From contig NZ_FNSK01000003.1 of NCBI RefSeq assembly GCF_900105075.1, forward strand, positions 1 through 64,000: 64,000 bases of DNA, in the 5' to 3' direction. The notes beneath the pieces are model-generated. The model was given only the letters and a program-made list of their open reading frames with translations, was not told the origin of the DNA and did no database searches. Positions 18,341 through 26,958 of this stretch are shown in pieces. The stretch is from Rhodobacter sp. 24-YEA-8. GTDB lineage: Bacteria > Pseudomonadota > Alphaproteobacteria > Rhodobacterales > Rhodobacteraceae. Within the stretch, counting starts at the first letter, position 1. Each line of letters begins with the position of its first letter. The translations under genes and the position numbers were made by a program.

Positions 18341-19855
18341 ATGACAGTAGCAGCCGGGGAAGTGGCAGCAGCCGGTGCGCCGCTGCTCCCACCGCTCAGG
18401 ATCGAAACCATCGCACTGCGGTCTTATCGCGCGTTTAGCGCCGAGCAGGAGATTTCGGTCGCCGGCCGGAATCTTATCGTTTACGGCGAAAACGGCGCTG
18501 GCAAATCCTCGATCTACAAGGCGCTGCGCGACCTGTTTGCGCGGCGGCCCAATCGCAACGCGCTCATGACCAACGCGCATGTCCATCCGCTAGATCCATC
18601 CCTTACCCCCCGCATCACCGTCACTTTCAACGACGGGAATGCGGCGCTGGAATGGACCGAAGCGCGCCACCCCGGCCTGCCGACGGCCGACCCGCGTGTG
18701 GCGATGGCGGCGCTGCGCAGCTCATTTCTCGACTATCACGCGTTGCTGGAAACTAACGCCTTTCACGGCCAACGCCGCCCAAACCTGTTCAGCCTCGCCG
18801 TCGAGACGCTGCTTGCCGACTTTGCAGACGCGACTTCGGGTGCGACCTTGGGTGAGCGTTGGGCAGGGGTCGAGCGCACAAAACCATTCAAGCACCTCCG
18901 AAGCGGCATTCATCTCCCACCGGTTCAGGCTGCTTGTGACGCCTTCAACTCAGGCTTTCAGGCGGCCCTCGACGCACTGCACCCTCACGTCAACACATTG
19001 CTGACTGATCTGGGTCACCCTGAAATGGAGCTGGAACTCTTCGAGCGGGGAACGGTCGCGTACAACAGTGCGCGCCTCAAGTCGATTCGCGGGTTCACAG
19101 GGCGCGAGTTGTTCCTTCGCCTCAAATTTCGCGGCCATTATCCCGAGCAGCCTCAGCATTTCTTGAATGAAGCGCGACTCTCTGCGCTCGCGCTGGCCTT
19201 CTACCTGGCTGGCCGCCTTGCTTGCGTGCCCTCGGCACCATCGGCCGCGCTCAAGCTGCTGGTGCTCGACGATGTGTTGGTCGGCCTTGACTATGCCAAC
19301 CGACGTCCACTGCTGGCCGTGTTGGCGAACCACTTCTCGGACTGGCAGATCGTGCTGCTTACCCACGACCGCCATTGGTTCGAGGTCGTGCGCGCGGCAA
19401 TCCCAACCGATCTTTGGACCTGTCATGAGATGTACGAAAGTGTCGCTGTGACGGGCGAGGCGACGCCTCTGATAAGATCGGTGGAGGCCGACATCGTGGT
19501 GGCCACGCTTCAGCAGGCTCGTGCCTTTATTGCCCAGAAGCATTTACCAGCCGCTGCAAACTACGCGCGATCTGCTTGCGAGCTATTGTTGCGCAAACAG
19601 TGCGAAAAGAAAGGCGTGAAGTTTCCGTATAATTCCGACCCCAAGAAGATCATGTTCGAGAGACTAAAGAAGGGCCTTGAGGATAACTTTATCGGGAATC
19701 AAGCTAAGCTCGATGCGCTGGCGGCGATCACTCCGCACCAAACCAGGATCCTTAACCCGCTGTCTCACGACCCAACGACTTCGCTAAATGAAGCCGAAGT
19801 GACGGCTGCTATTAACGCAGTTGAGGCCTTAATAGCAGCACTGCGAGCCGACTGA
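18341..19855 (+). CDS. RecF/SMC-like AAA ATPase with HEPN-like C-terminus (candidate defence system, gene 3)
   Basis: A 504-residue protein. It starts one base after the methylase stop. Walker A is GENGAGKSS (about 49-57), a Walker B-like LLVLDDVLVGLD is near residue 305 and an H-loop-like LLTHDRHWF is near 339. The spacing between A and B is only about 250 residues, so no long coiled coil is present. The last 120 residues are helical and resemble HEPN domains (ARAFIAQKHLPAAANYARSA) and contain an R-x6-H motif, RILNPLSH (R469, H476), the pattern of HEPN RNase sites. The ATPase call is firm; RNase activity is a hypothesis. A 19-base inverted repeat follows the stop codon. Confidence 0.85.
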   Translation: MTVAAGEVAAAGAPLLPPLRIETIALRSYRAFSAEQEISVAGRNLIVYGENGAGKSSIYKALRDLFARRPNRNALMTNAHVHPLDPSLTPRITVTFNDGNAALEWTEARHPGLPTADPRVAMAALRSSFLDYHALLETNAFHGQRRPNLFSLAVETLLADFADATSGATLGERWAGVERTKPFKHLRSGIHLPPVQAACDAFNSGFQAALDALHPHVNTLLTDLGHPEMELELFERGTVAYNSARLKSIRGFTGRELFLRLKFRGHYPEQPQHFLNEARLSALALAFYLAGRLACVPSAPSAALKLLVLDDVLVGLDYANRRPLLAVLANHFSDWQIVLLTHDRHWFEVVRAAIPTDLWTCHEMYESVAVTGEATPLIRSVEADIVVATLQQARAFIAQKHLPAAANYARSACELLLRKQCEKKGVKFPYNSDPKKIMFERLKKGLEDNFIGNQAKLDALAAITPHQTRILNPLSHDPTTSLNEAEVTAAINAVEALIAALRAD

Positions 19856-19873
19856 TTGCGTTGTCCACTTGAC

Positions 19874-19932
19874 CTGCTCTTGGTCCTTCAACTACCGTCT
19901 CCGATCGCAGCTGGATGAAAGACCAAGAGCAG
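19874..19932. repeat. 19-base inverted repeat downstream of the defence operon
   Basis: Arms at 19874-19892 and 19914-19932 match at 17 of 19 positions, with a perfect 12-base outer part (CTGCTCTTGGTC / GACCAAGAGCAG) and a 21-base loop. It begins 18 bases after the ATPase stop. No T-run follows on either side, so it is not a standard intrinsic terminator. It could be a transcript-end stem, a regulator site or the scar of a mobile element. Confidence 0.7.
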
Positions 19933-20132
19933 CTCATCGTCGCAATGGCACCATGGCAGAGCTTCGATAATGGGCTGGGTGAACCACAGGCCCTTCAGAT
20001 AGGTTTCAACCACAGCTTCGGAGTTGTCTATCTGATCCGCCTCAAACCTCAATCCATAGATGGGTCAGCTCTATCGGCTGCAAACCCGCCGCGCGATCAT
20101 GCGTTGACAACAGGAGGGCAAGCTTGAGACTA

Positions 20133-20983
20133 GGACGTGTTGACAAAAGGGATTCCACTGATCGATGCCCTGTGATTCAAGCTCATCTCTACGTGGGAGA
20201 TGAACTTGGCACGCAACCTGATATCCGATGATGAGTGGGCCTTCTTCGAGGGGTTCATTTGTGCCGTCCGACACCCGAATGGGCGCAAGCCATCCAATCA
20301 TCGTATTGTTCTGAATGGAATTTTCTGGATAGCGCGAACAGGCGCGCCGTGGCGGGATCTGCCTGAAGAGTTCGGCAAGTGGTCCTCGGTCTATCGCCAG
20401 TTCCGGCGCTGGACTCTGGCCGGACTGTGGGAGGATATCCTGGACGCGCTGAACCACGCGGGGATTGCGCCAGACAAACTGCAGATGGTCGACAGCACCG
20501 TGATCCGTGCCCATCATCATGCGGCGGGCGCAAAAGGGGGACTCCGAAAGAGGCTTTTGGCCGTTCAAGAGGTGGGTTCTCGACCAAGATCCACCTCCGC
20601 GTCAACGGCGCTGGCCTCCCCATGAGAACCGAAATCACGCCCGGACAGGATTCAGACTACACCGGCTACGATCTGGTGATGGCTGACAATCTGCCACAGC
20701 CCGCCGTTCTTGTCGCGGACAGGGGCTATGACTCTGATAAAATTCGGGAAGACATCGAGAGCCGCAATGCTCTTCCGATGATACCGATGCGAAAGAACCG
20801 CAAGCTGCGCAAGGCGGTCGACATGACGATCTACACGCTACGCAACATGGTCGAGCGGTGCTTCAACAAGCTTAAGAACAGTCGCAGGCTGGCAACCCGC
20901 TACGACAAGACCGCAGACAGCTTCCTAGGTGTCATAGACATTGCCTGCATCAGGCTATGGATCCGCCATTTGTCAACATGACC
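20133..20983 (+). mobile_element. IS5-family insertion sequence (IS427-like), 851 bp
   Basis: Terminal inverted repeats GGACGTGTTGACAAA (20133-20147) and the complement of TTTGTCAACATGACC (20969-20983) match at 13 of 15 positions. TA dinucleotides flank both sides (20131-20132 and 20984-20985), as expected for the TA target duplication of the IS427 group. A frameshifted transposase fills the element, and its TGA lies inside the right repeat. It looks intact and may be active. It sits about 280 bases after the defence operon. Confidence 0.88.
20200..20981 (+). CDS. IS5-family transposase, made by -1 frameshift
   Basis: A DDE transposase in two overlapping frames. The first frame (20200-20625) carries the N-terminal DUF4096-like part with RTGAPWRDLPEEFGKW and the first catalytic Asp in MVDSTVIRAHHHAAGAKGG. 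The second frame (to 20981) carries GRSRGGFSTKIHLRVNG, VLVADRGYDSD (second Asp) and NMVERCFNKLKNSRR (Glu). The frames join at the run caaaaggggg (20531-20540), a typical slippery site of the group, so a programmed -1 shift gives one protein of about 260 residues. The start at ATG 20200 follows gtgggag. Confidence 0.88.
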
Positions 20984-21112
20984 TAGATCGGTAGGGCTTC
21001 AGGGCCATCAATGGCCCAAATGCCATAACCGAGATTGATAACTGCTGGCCTTGAAATGAATAGCCCCATGTTTCGTGGACGCCTTCTTTGCTAATTTTGA
21101 GGCAAGGAGGCC

Positions 21113-21385
21113 ATGATGGGCACAGCCACTTTCAGCGACGACTTCAAGCGCGATGCGGTCGCTCAGATCACGGAGCGGGGCTACCCGGTCAGCGAGGTTT
21201 CTGAACGGCTCGGGGTGAGCAAGCACTCGCTCTATGCCTGGAAGCGCAAGTTCGCGAAGACGGCATCAGGCGAGACCGAGAAGGATGCCGAGATCCGCCT
21301 GTTGAAGCGGGAGCTGGCACGGGTTTCCGAGGAGCGCGACATCCTAAAAAAAGCCACCGCGTATTTCGCCAGGGATGCAAAGTGA
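21113..21385 (+). CDS. IS3-family transposase OrfA
   Basis: A 90-residue helix-turn-helix protein (FKRDAVAQITERGYPVSEV, then RLGVSKHSLYAWKRKFA) with a C-terminal leucine-zipper-like segment (AEIRLLKRELARVSEERDIL). It recognises the IS ends and is normally joined to OrfB by frameshifting or expressed beside it. Its stop codon overlaps the GTG start of orfB (GTGA). It appears intact. Confidence 0.9.
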   Translation: MMGTATFSDDFKRDAVAQITERGYPVSEVSERLGVSKHSLYAWKRKFAKTASGETEKDAEIRLLKRELARVSEERDILKKATAYFARDAK

Positions 21386-22294
21386 GATACGCGTTTGTGG
21401 CCGAGCATCGGAGGCAATTTTCTGTCCGGGCAATGTGTCGCTGCCTGCGCATCCAGCCAAGCGGGTTCTATGCCTGGCTACAGGCTCCAATGAGCGTGCG
21501 CGCTCAGGAAGACAGGCGCCAAACTGAGCTGCTGCACAAGGCCTGGACCGAGAGCGGGAAGGTCTACGGCTATCGCAAACTTCACGATGACCTGATTGAT
21601 CAAGGTGAAAGCATCTGCCCGAACCGGGTTGCCCGGCTTGCACAGCTTGCGGGGATCAAGGCGGAGATCGGCTATAAGCGCCGCCCCAGCAGCTATGGCG
21701 GCAAGCCATCGGTCGTGGTCGACATCGAGCCGGTGAACGCCACCGGTTCGAGAGAACCGGCGAGGCCTCGACCGGCAGTTCGACGTCGAAGCACCAGACT
21801 GGGTGTGGGTGACCGACATCACCTACATTCGGACGCAGGAAGGTTTTGCCTATCTTGCCGTTGTCATCGACCTCTATTCCCGGCGTGTGGTCGGCTGGGC
21901 GATGCAAAGCCGTCAGACGACAGATGTCGTCTTGCAGGCCTTGCTCATGGCTGTCTGGCGACGCAAGCCGAAGAACAAGGTGCTGATCCATTCGGACCAG
22001 GGCAGTCAGTTCACCAGCATGGATTGGGCTGCGTTTCTGCGCGCCCACAATCTTGAGCATTCGATGAGCCGCCGCGGCAACTGCCACGACAACGCAGTCG
22101 CCGAAAGCTTCTTCAACCTGCTCAAGCGCGAGCGGATCAGACGCAGGACCTACCGGACCCGCGAAGACGCAAGGCAGGACGTGTTCGATTACATCGAGAT
22201 GTTCTACAACCCGAAGCGCAAGCATGCGAGAAACGGGATGCTGTCGCCCGCCGAGTTCGAACGGCAGCAGAAGATGAGACGCGAAGGCGTCTAA
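21382..22294 (+). pseudogene. IS3-family transposase OrfB, disrupted by a 37-bp-type insert
   Basis: The N-terminal half is read in the frame from 21382 (RYAFVAEHRRQFSVRAMCRC, then KVYGYRKLHDDL). It is in frame to VVVD at about 21723. The rve catalytic half resumes in the +1 frame as LDRQFDVEAPDWVWVTDITY, HSDQGSQF, NCHDNAVAESFFNLLKRE. The sequence between, at about 21724-21766, matches no transposase and includes the repeat at 21727-21763, so its arrival broke the frame. D, D and E residues are present in the second half. Without suppression no active transposase can be made. Confidence 0.85.
21727..21763 (+). repeat. 37-bp hairpin-bearing insert, copy 1
   Basis: This block agrees with 28765-28801 at 31 of 37 positions, and both copies lie inside unrelated IS3 transposase genes. 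It contains CCGGTTC-gaga-GAACCGG (21743-21760), a perfect seven-base stem with a four-base loop, and an overlapping CCGGTG/CACCGG pair. Most differences between copies fall in the loop. Confidence 0.75.
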
Positions 22295-22484
22295 GAAACT
22301 CGGGGCTATTCAAAACGAATCTTTCGACTGGCAGCGAGAGCATGGCAGAGATCAGATTTCTGTCCAGATTCAACTTTCTGGCGAGACAAACTTTATAATA
22401 GCCGTTCTTTGGGTTGTGTGTTCATTCTGGGCAGAAGAGAGTTCCGGCATTCTCATAAAAGGTCCGCCGGTGCAGGAGGTCGGA

Positions 22485-22706
22485 ATGTTTACGCCGCGAT
22501 CCACCGTTGTTGATATGTTCGGATCCTCTGTTCCGATCTGGATTTTCGCCTGCCTCGGCGGCATCTGCGCTGCATTGATCCTGCGCGAGGTCATGATCCT
22601 TGTCGGATGGCACCGGGACCTGCCACTGCCGGAAATCTTCTATTCTGCCCTCGGCCTGATTGCCGGCATCCTGATCAACCTGATCTGGATCGGTGGTTAC
22701 CAATGA
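22485..22706 (+). CDS. small inner-membrane protein of FUSC-type efflux operon (YtcA/DUF1656-like)
   Basis: A 73-residue protein with two membrane segments (VPIWIFACLGGICAALIL and EIFYSALGLIAGILINLIW). Small proteins like this regularly lead operons of a periplasmic adaptor plus a FUSC transporter, as AaeX does in the p-hydroxybenzoate exporter. The ATG at 22485 has an excellent ribosome-binding site (aggaggt) and is preferred over an upstream in-frame start. Its stop overlaps the adaptor start (ATGA). The exact function of such proteins is not known. Confidence 0.72.
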   Translation: MFTPRSTVVDMFGSSVPIWIFACLGGICAALILREVMILVGWHRDLPLPEIFYSALGLIAGILINLIWIGGYQ

Positions 22707-23722
22707 CCCGCCGCCAGATTGCCGGGATCATCGTTGGGTTCACGGTTCTGGTGGCGCTTGGCCTTGCCATCTGGGCATGGCGCACATCGCGCAGCCATCC
22801 CGTCACAGATGCCGCAACCGTCTCTGCCCCTGTCGTGAACATCACGGCCATCGTTCCCGGGCTGGTGGCCGAAGTGGCGGTGCATGACAATCAGGCGGTC
22901 AGCGCGGGCGATCTTCTTTTCAGGATCGACCCCGAACCCTATCAGCTTGAACTCAATCAGGCCAAAGCGCTGCTGGCATCCGCTGAATCAGAGCTGCGAC
23001 AGGGTGAGGGCAATCTGGCGCTGGAGCAGTCGAATGCCGATGTCGCCGCGCGCCAGATCGAACGCGCCACCAACAATCTCGAACTGGCAGAGGCCACCCT
23101 CGCGCGATTGGAGCCTTTGCTCCACAAGGGCTATGTCACCGGCCAGGAGGTGGATGCGGCGCGAACGGCGGTGCGCGATGCCACTGTGACGCTGGAGCAG
23201 GCCCGCACCCATTCCAGCGGCACCACGGCCTTTGTAGGCACGCTTGATACGCGTCGCGCACAGGTCGATGCTGCCCGCGCAGCGGTCGCCCTGGCTGAGC
23301 GCAATCTGAAGCACACCGAGGTCCGGGCGCCCCGCAGCGGCGTGCTGGCAGGCATGACCCTGACCAGCGGCGAATTCGTCATCACCGCGACGCCGCTGTT
23401 TACCCTGATCGACACCAGCGCCTGGCGGGTCTCGGCACTGTTTCGCGAAACCGAACTGCCGCAGATCAAGGTGGGTGACGAGGCACGCGTCTTCCTTCTG
23501 GCCGCGCCCGGCCTAGCGTTCAAGGGCCGCGTGACGGGGATCGGCTGGGGCGTGCAAACGGCGGATGAACTGAACCTTCTGGGCCTGCCGCTGGTCGCGA
23601 GCAAGCTCGACTGGGTGCGCGCCGCGCGCCGCTTTCCGGTCGAGATCGAGCTGGAGGCCCCGCCTGAGGGGCTGGTGCGGCTGGGAGCATCGGCCTCGGT
23701 CCGCATTCTGGGGGCGGAATAA
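22703..23722 (+). CDS. HlyD/EmrA-family periplasmic adaptor protein
   Basis: A 339-residue membrane fusion protein. One N-terminal membrane anchor (IAGIIVGFTVLVALGLAIWA, residues 6-25) is followed by a biotinyl-lipoyl half (VPGLVAEVAVHDNQAVSAGD), a helical hairpin, the second half (VRAPRSGVLAGM) and a beta-barrel. It links the inner-membrane FUSC transporter to the NodT-type outer-membrane channel encoded downstream. Its start overlaps the small membrane gene by four bases and its stop overlaps the FUSC start (TAATG). Confidence 0.92.
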   Translation: MTRRQIAGIIVGFTVLVALGLAIWAWRTSRSHPVTDAATVSAPVVNITAIVPGLVAEVAVHDNQAVSAGDLLFRIDPEPYQLELNQAKALLASAESELRQGEGNLALEQSNADVAARQIERATNNLELAEATLARLEPLLHKGYVTGQEVDAARTAVRDATVTLEQARTHSSGTTAFVGTLDTRRAQVDAARAAVALAERNLKHTEVRAPRSGVLAGMTLTSGEFVITATPLFTLIDTSAWRVSALFRETELPQIKVGDEARVFLLAAPGLAFKGRVTGIGWGVQTADELNLLGLPLVASKLDWVRAARRFPVEIELEAPPEGLVRLGASASVRILGAE

Positions 23723-25224
23723 TGCAGGGGGGGCTGGCGCAGGTGCTGGCCCGCGAGTTGGCGCCCGTTCCGGGGCGGCTGCGGGATGCGCTGGCGCTGA
23801 CCGGGCTGGTGGGGGTGCTGGTCTTCCTCAGCATGTCGATGCGAGTGCCCGAGGCGGCCCTGTCCTGCTATCTCCTGTTTTTCGCCTGGCGCGACAATGC
23901 CGGGGACGGGATCTTCACCGCCGTCAAACTGTCGCTGGCCGCAACTTTTGCGGTGATCGTGGCCAACCCCATCCTGCAAGCCGTGGTCGATGAGCCGATG
24001 CTGAGGCTTGCCGCTTTGGCCGCCTTCACCTTCACCGGCATGTTCCTGTCGCAGGCCAGCCGGTTGGGATCGCTGGCCGGAACGGCGGGTTTCGTCTTCG
24101 CCTTCATGCTGACGCTTTATGACATCGTGCCGGTGCCCGAATTGCTCAGCCGGGCGCTGGAATGGATCTGGGTGGTCCTGGTGCTGCCGATGGTTCTGCT
24201 GGGCCTTTGGTCGGCGCTGGCCGGAACCCGGCCTTTGTCGCTGATTGAAGCCAGGATCACCGCGCGCCAAACTGCACTTGCAAACCCCTCCGGCCCCGAG
24301 GCGCAGCACCTCCTGAACGAGGGGATGGCCCCGATGGATGCGCACCTGAAATTCGCGCGACTGATGGGGGAGGCCCGGGGCGTCGCCGCCGAGACCCTCG
24401 CACAGCGCGCTGATGACAGCTATTTCGCGCTGGCTTTGGCAGAGGCCGGTCTGGAACCGCGTCCCGGCAGCGGTGCCACCCAGCCTGGCCGCCAGGGGTT
24501 TTTCATGCCGGACGCCTTCACCAATCCGGGCTATCTGCAGTTCGCGGTGAAAGTGCTGATCGCGGTTCTGCTGACATACGGCTTCTATACTGTCTTCGGC
24601 ATGTTCGAGATCCACACCGCCATGATCACCTGCTTTTATGTGGCGCTTGGCACATCTGGGGCCACAAGGCACAAGATCATGCTGCGGGTGATCGGCTGCC
24701 TGATGGGGGCCGTTGCGGGTGTTCTTGCCATGGTTCTGGTGATGCCCCATGCCACGGATATCGGCTGGCTGCTCGCGCTGATCGCGCCGGTCACGTTCCT
24801 CGCCGCATGGATTGCGCTTGGGTCCGAACGCAGCTCCTATGCGGGCTGGCAGATGGCCCTTTGCTTCTACCTGGTCACCCTGCACGGCTTCGCGCAGCCG
24901 GGCGATATCAGTGCGGCCACGGACCGGATTATCGGTATTCTGATCGGCAGTGGCGTGATGTATCTGGTCTTTGCGGTGCTCTGGCCTGACGCCGCATCTG
25001 CCGAGGCCCGCAATCAGCTGACAGCGCTGGATCGGGGGCTTGCCTCTGCGAGAACACCTCACTCAGGCCGGGATATTGCGCGTTTGCGTGCGCCATTGGC
25101 CCTAGCCCGAGCGCATGCGCAAGATGCGGGTTATGAGCGCGAGGCATTTCCACGCGCAGAGCTTGACGCCGCATATGCCCGGTATCTGGCATTTCTCAGA
25201 AAGTCTTTTCATGACGCGTCCTGA
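23722..25224 (+). CDS. FUSC-family (aromatic acid exporter-like) inner-membrane transporter
   Basis: A 500-residue transporter with two blocks of membrane helices separated by a soluble region (about residues 175-270): helices near residues 25-165 and 272-425. It resembles AaeB/YccS-type exporters of aromatic acids and of other amphipathic toxins. The acid-rich tail ends near the start of the outer-membrane protein gene, which overlaps by 14 bases. Substrate not readable from sequence; the operon with adaptor and outer-membrane factor makes export across both membranes likely. Confidence 0.88.
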   Translation: MQGGLAQVLARELAPVPGRLRDALALTGLVGVLVFLSMSMRVPEAALSCYLLFFAWRDNAGDGIFTAVKLSLAATFAVIVANPILQAVVDEPMLRLAALAAFTFTGMFLSQASRLGSLAGTAGFVFAFMLTLYDIVPVPELLSRALEWIWVVLVLPMVLLGLWSALAGTRPLSLIEARITARQTALANPSGPEAQHLLNEGMAPMDAHLKFARLMGEARGVAAETLAQRADDSYFALALAEAGLEPRPGSGATQPGRQGFFMPDAFTNPGYLQFAVKVLIAVLLTYGFYTVFGMFEIHTAMITCFYVALGTSGATRHKIMLRVIGCLMGAVAGVLAMVLVMPHATDIGWLLALIAPVTFLAAWIALGSERSSYAGWQMALCFYLVTLHGFAQPGDISAATDRIIGILIGSGVMYLVFAVLWPDAASAEARNQLTALDRGLASARTPHSGRDIARLRAPLALARAHAQDAGYEREAFPRAELDAAYARYLAFLRKSFHDAS

Positions 25225-26662
25225 CCTCCGCCTGATCCTGTGCTTGCCGCTGACCGTCCTGGTTTCGGGCTGTGTGCTGCCGGAAAGCGCGCCGATCCCC
25301 GGTGAGGCCGGGGTGCCGCTGGTGCTGGCCGCAGACGCGCGCGTCACCGAAGGGATGCTGGCTCCGGCCTCCGGAAAGGCGCAGCGTTATGATCTGCCCA
25401 CGCTGATCGACCTCGCACAGCGCAACAACCCCCGCACACGTGCGGCCTGGGAGCGCGCGCGGCAGGCCGCCGCCGCCGTGGGCCTCGTGGATTCAACCTA
25501 TCTGCCGAGGATCAGCGCTGAAATCCTCGCCGGCGCAAACCGGGGCAGCAGTGCGGCGGCGCAGGACCCTTTGGGCATTTTACCGGCTGGCACGGTCGAC
25601 ACCACCGCCGGGGTTGGGGCGGCGGTCATCTCGATCCAATGGCTCCTGTTCGATTTCGGCGTGCGGGATGCGAGCCGCAAAGTCGCAAGCGAGGTCTCAC
25701 TCGCCGCCAATGTAGGTGTCAGCGGGGTGCATCAGGCGCTGATCCATGAGGTCACCCAAGCCTATTATACGCTTGAGGCCGCCGTTGGACGGGAGGCTAT
25801 TCAATCGCGCAGGCTCGCCGCTGCGCAAGAAATCGCAGCGATGGTCAGCGCCCGCCGCGCGCAGGAGCTCGCGACCGTCACCGCGACCGCGCAGGCCAAT
25901 CAACTGGTTGCACAGGCGCGCTTCGATCTGACCCGGGCGCAGTCCGAAACCGCCGTTGCCTCGACCCGCCTGGCCACCCTCGCAGGCCTCTCACCGGGGA
26001 CGAGGATCACGCCGACAGGTCGTTCAGGTGGCGCGCTTCCATCTGCCCCGCCAGCAAGGCTGGACAGCTTCCTGAAGGAGGCATTGCAGCGTCGACCAGA
26101 TCTTCAGGCCGCCTTTGCCCGCGCCCGCGCCAGCCGGGCAGGCGTCGAAGCGGTTGAGGCCGCATTCCGCCCCAAAATCGTGGCCAGCGCCGCATTCGGG
26201 CATACCATGCTTGACGGCTCGGTGCGCGACGATCGCATTGGAGGCATCTCCGGCGAGACGGACCGGTCCGTCGCCGGTGTCTACGTGGGCGTCTCCATCC
26301 CGCTCTGGGATGGCAATGCCCGCAAGTTGCGGCGGGACGCGGCACTTGCCGATGCTGCGGCGGCCGAGGCCGAGGCCGATCAGCTGCGCCGCCTGGCGGA
26401 GGGGGAGATTATTGCGGCCTATGAGACCCTGAAGGCAGCCCTCGCCGCACACGCCGCCGCAGATGAGCTAGTTGCAACGGCGCAGACCACCTATGATGCC
26501 GCCCGGTCGATGGCGGACCAGGGCCTTGCCACCGTGGCCGAGGTCGATACCGCTTTGAAGATGCTATACGATGCTGAAATTGCGCGCGTGGAAGCTGCGC
26601 ATTCTGCGCGCTCCTCCGCAGCGTTGCTCGCTTTCGCCTGCGGTCAGATCGGCGTTGGATAA
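25211..26662 (+). CDS. NodT-family outer-membrane efflux lipoprotein (TolC superfamily)
   Basis: A 483-residue outer-membrane factor. The N-terminal signal MTRPDLRLILCLPLTVLVSG ends in a lipobox LVSG-C (Cys21), so it is lipid-anchored. The two repeats of the TolC fold are visible: LIDLAQRNNPRTRAAWERAR and, later, LQRRPDLQAAFARARASRAG. The glycine-rich VYVGVSIPLWDGNARK lies between helices. It is the last gene of the four-gene efflux operon. The start at 25211 lies inside the end of the FUSC gene. Confidence 0.9.
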   Translation: MTRPDLRLILCLPLTVLVSGCVLPESAPIPGEAGVPLVLAADARVTEGMLAPASGKAQRYDLPTLIDLAQRNNPRTRAAWERARQAAAAVGLVDSTYLPRISAEILAGANRGSSAAAQDPLGILPAGTVDTTAGVGAAVISIQWLLFDFGVRDASRKVASEVSLAANVGVSGVHQALIHEVTQAYYTLEAAVGREAIQSRRLAAAQEIAAMVSARRAQELATVTATAQANQLVAQARFDLTRAQSETAVASTRLATLAGLSPGTRITPTGRSGGALPSAPPARLDSFLKEALQRRPDLQAAFARARASRAGVEAVEAAFRPKIVASAAFGHTMLDGSVRDDRIGGISGETDRSVAGVYVGVSIPLWDGNARKLRRDAALADAAAAEAEADQLRRLAEGEIIAAYETLKAALAAHAAADELVATAQTTYDAARSMADQGLATVAEVDTALKMLYDAEIARVEAAHSARSSAALLAFACGQIGVG

Positions 26663-26929
26663 GACAGTTTCAAATGTCGATGACAGAACACTTTGTCCGC
26701 TTGTAAACCTCGGCCCTTAGCCGCCGATCAGCCACGACATATGCTGCATGGCCGCATTCTCGGAAGCTGCCATTCATCTTGTTTTACAGCAAACACCGAG
26801 CTGGGTCGGTAGCGGCGCGGGACGAAGCTGCGGGTCGCAGATGCAGCGACAGAACCAAGCCCATCTCGGACTGATCGATCAAACGGGCTGAAAGCCGGCT
26901 GACGGCGGTGCAAAAGCGATCATTGGTCA
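26663..26929. other. gene-free spacer with short repeat
   Basis: About 270 bases with no gene. The stretch 26880-26911 repeats 10205-10235 (28 of 32 positions), 19 bases outside the left end of the IS3 element. Confidence 0.5.
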
Positions 26930-26958
26930 TGAGTCACTCCTCCGGTTCGTCGTCGCGG

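Larger units (their letters stand above)
21057..22312 (+). mobile_element. IS3-family insertion sequence, 1256 bp
   Basis: The ends TGAATAGCCCCATGTTTC (from 21057) and, on the complement, TGAATAGCCCCGAGTTTC (to 22312) form clear inverted repeats. The flanking triplet aaa (21054-21056 and 22313-22315) fits a 3-bp target duplication. It contains orfA and an orfB broken by a short insertion. A decayed copy of its left end is at 48246-48370. It lies 73 bases from the IS5 element; that spacer contains a hairpin GGGCCAT/ATGGCCC at 21002-21017. Confidence 0.88.

Noticed and set aside
19915..20127. 70-codon frame between the defence operon and the IS5
   Set aside because: No recognisable motif, begins inside the inverted repeat and lacks a ribosome-binding site.
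23131..25062. Long open frame (643 codons) on the minus strand opposite the FUSC and HlyD genes
   Set aside because: Antisense shadow of high-GC coding DNA; rich in Arg, His and Gln, no domain, while the plus strand holds well-conserved proteins.
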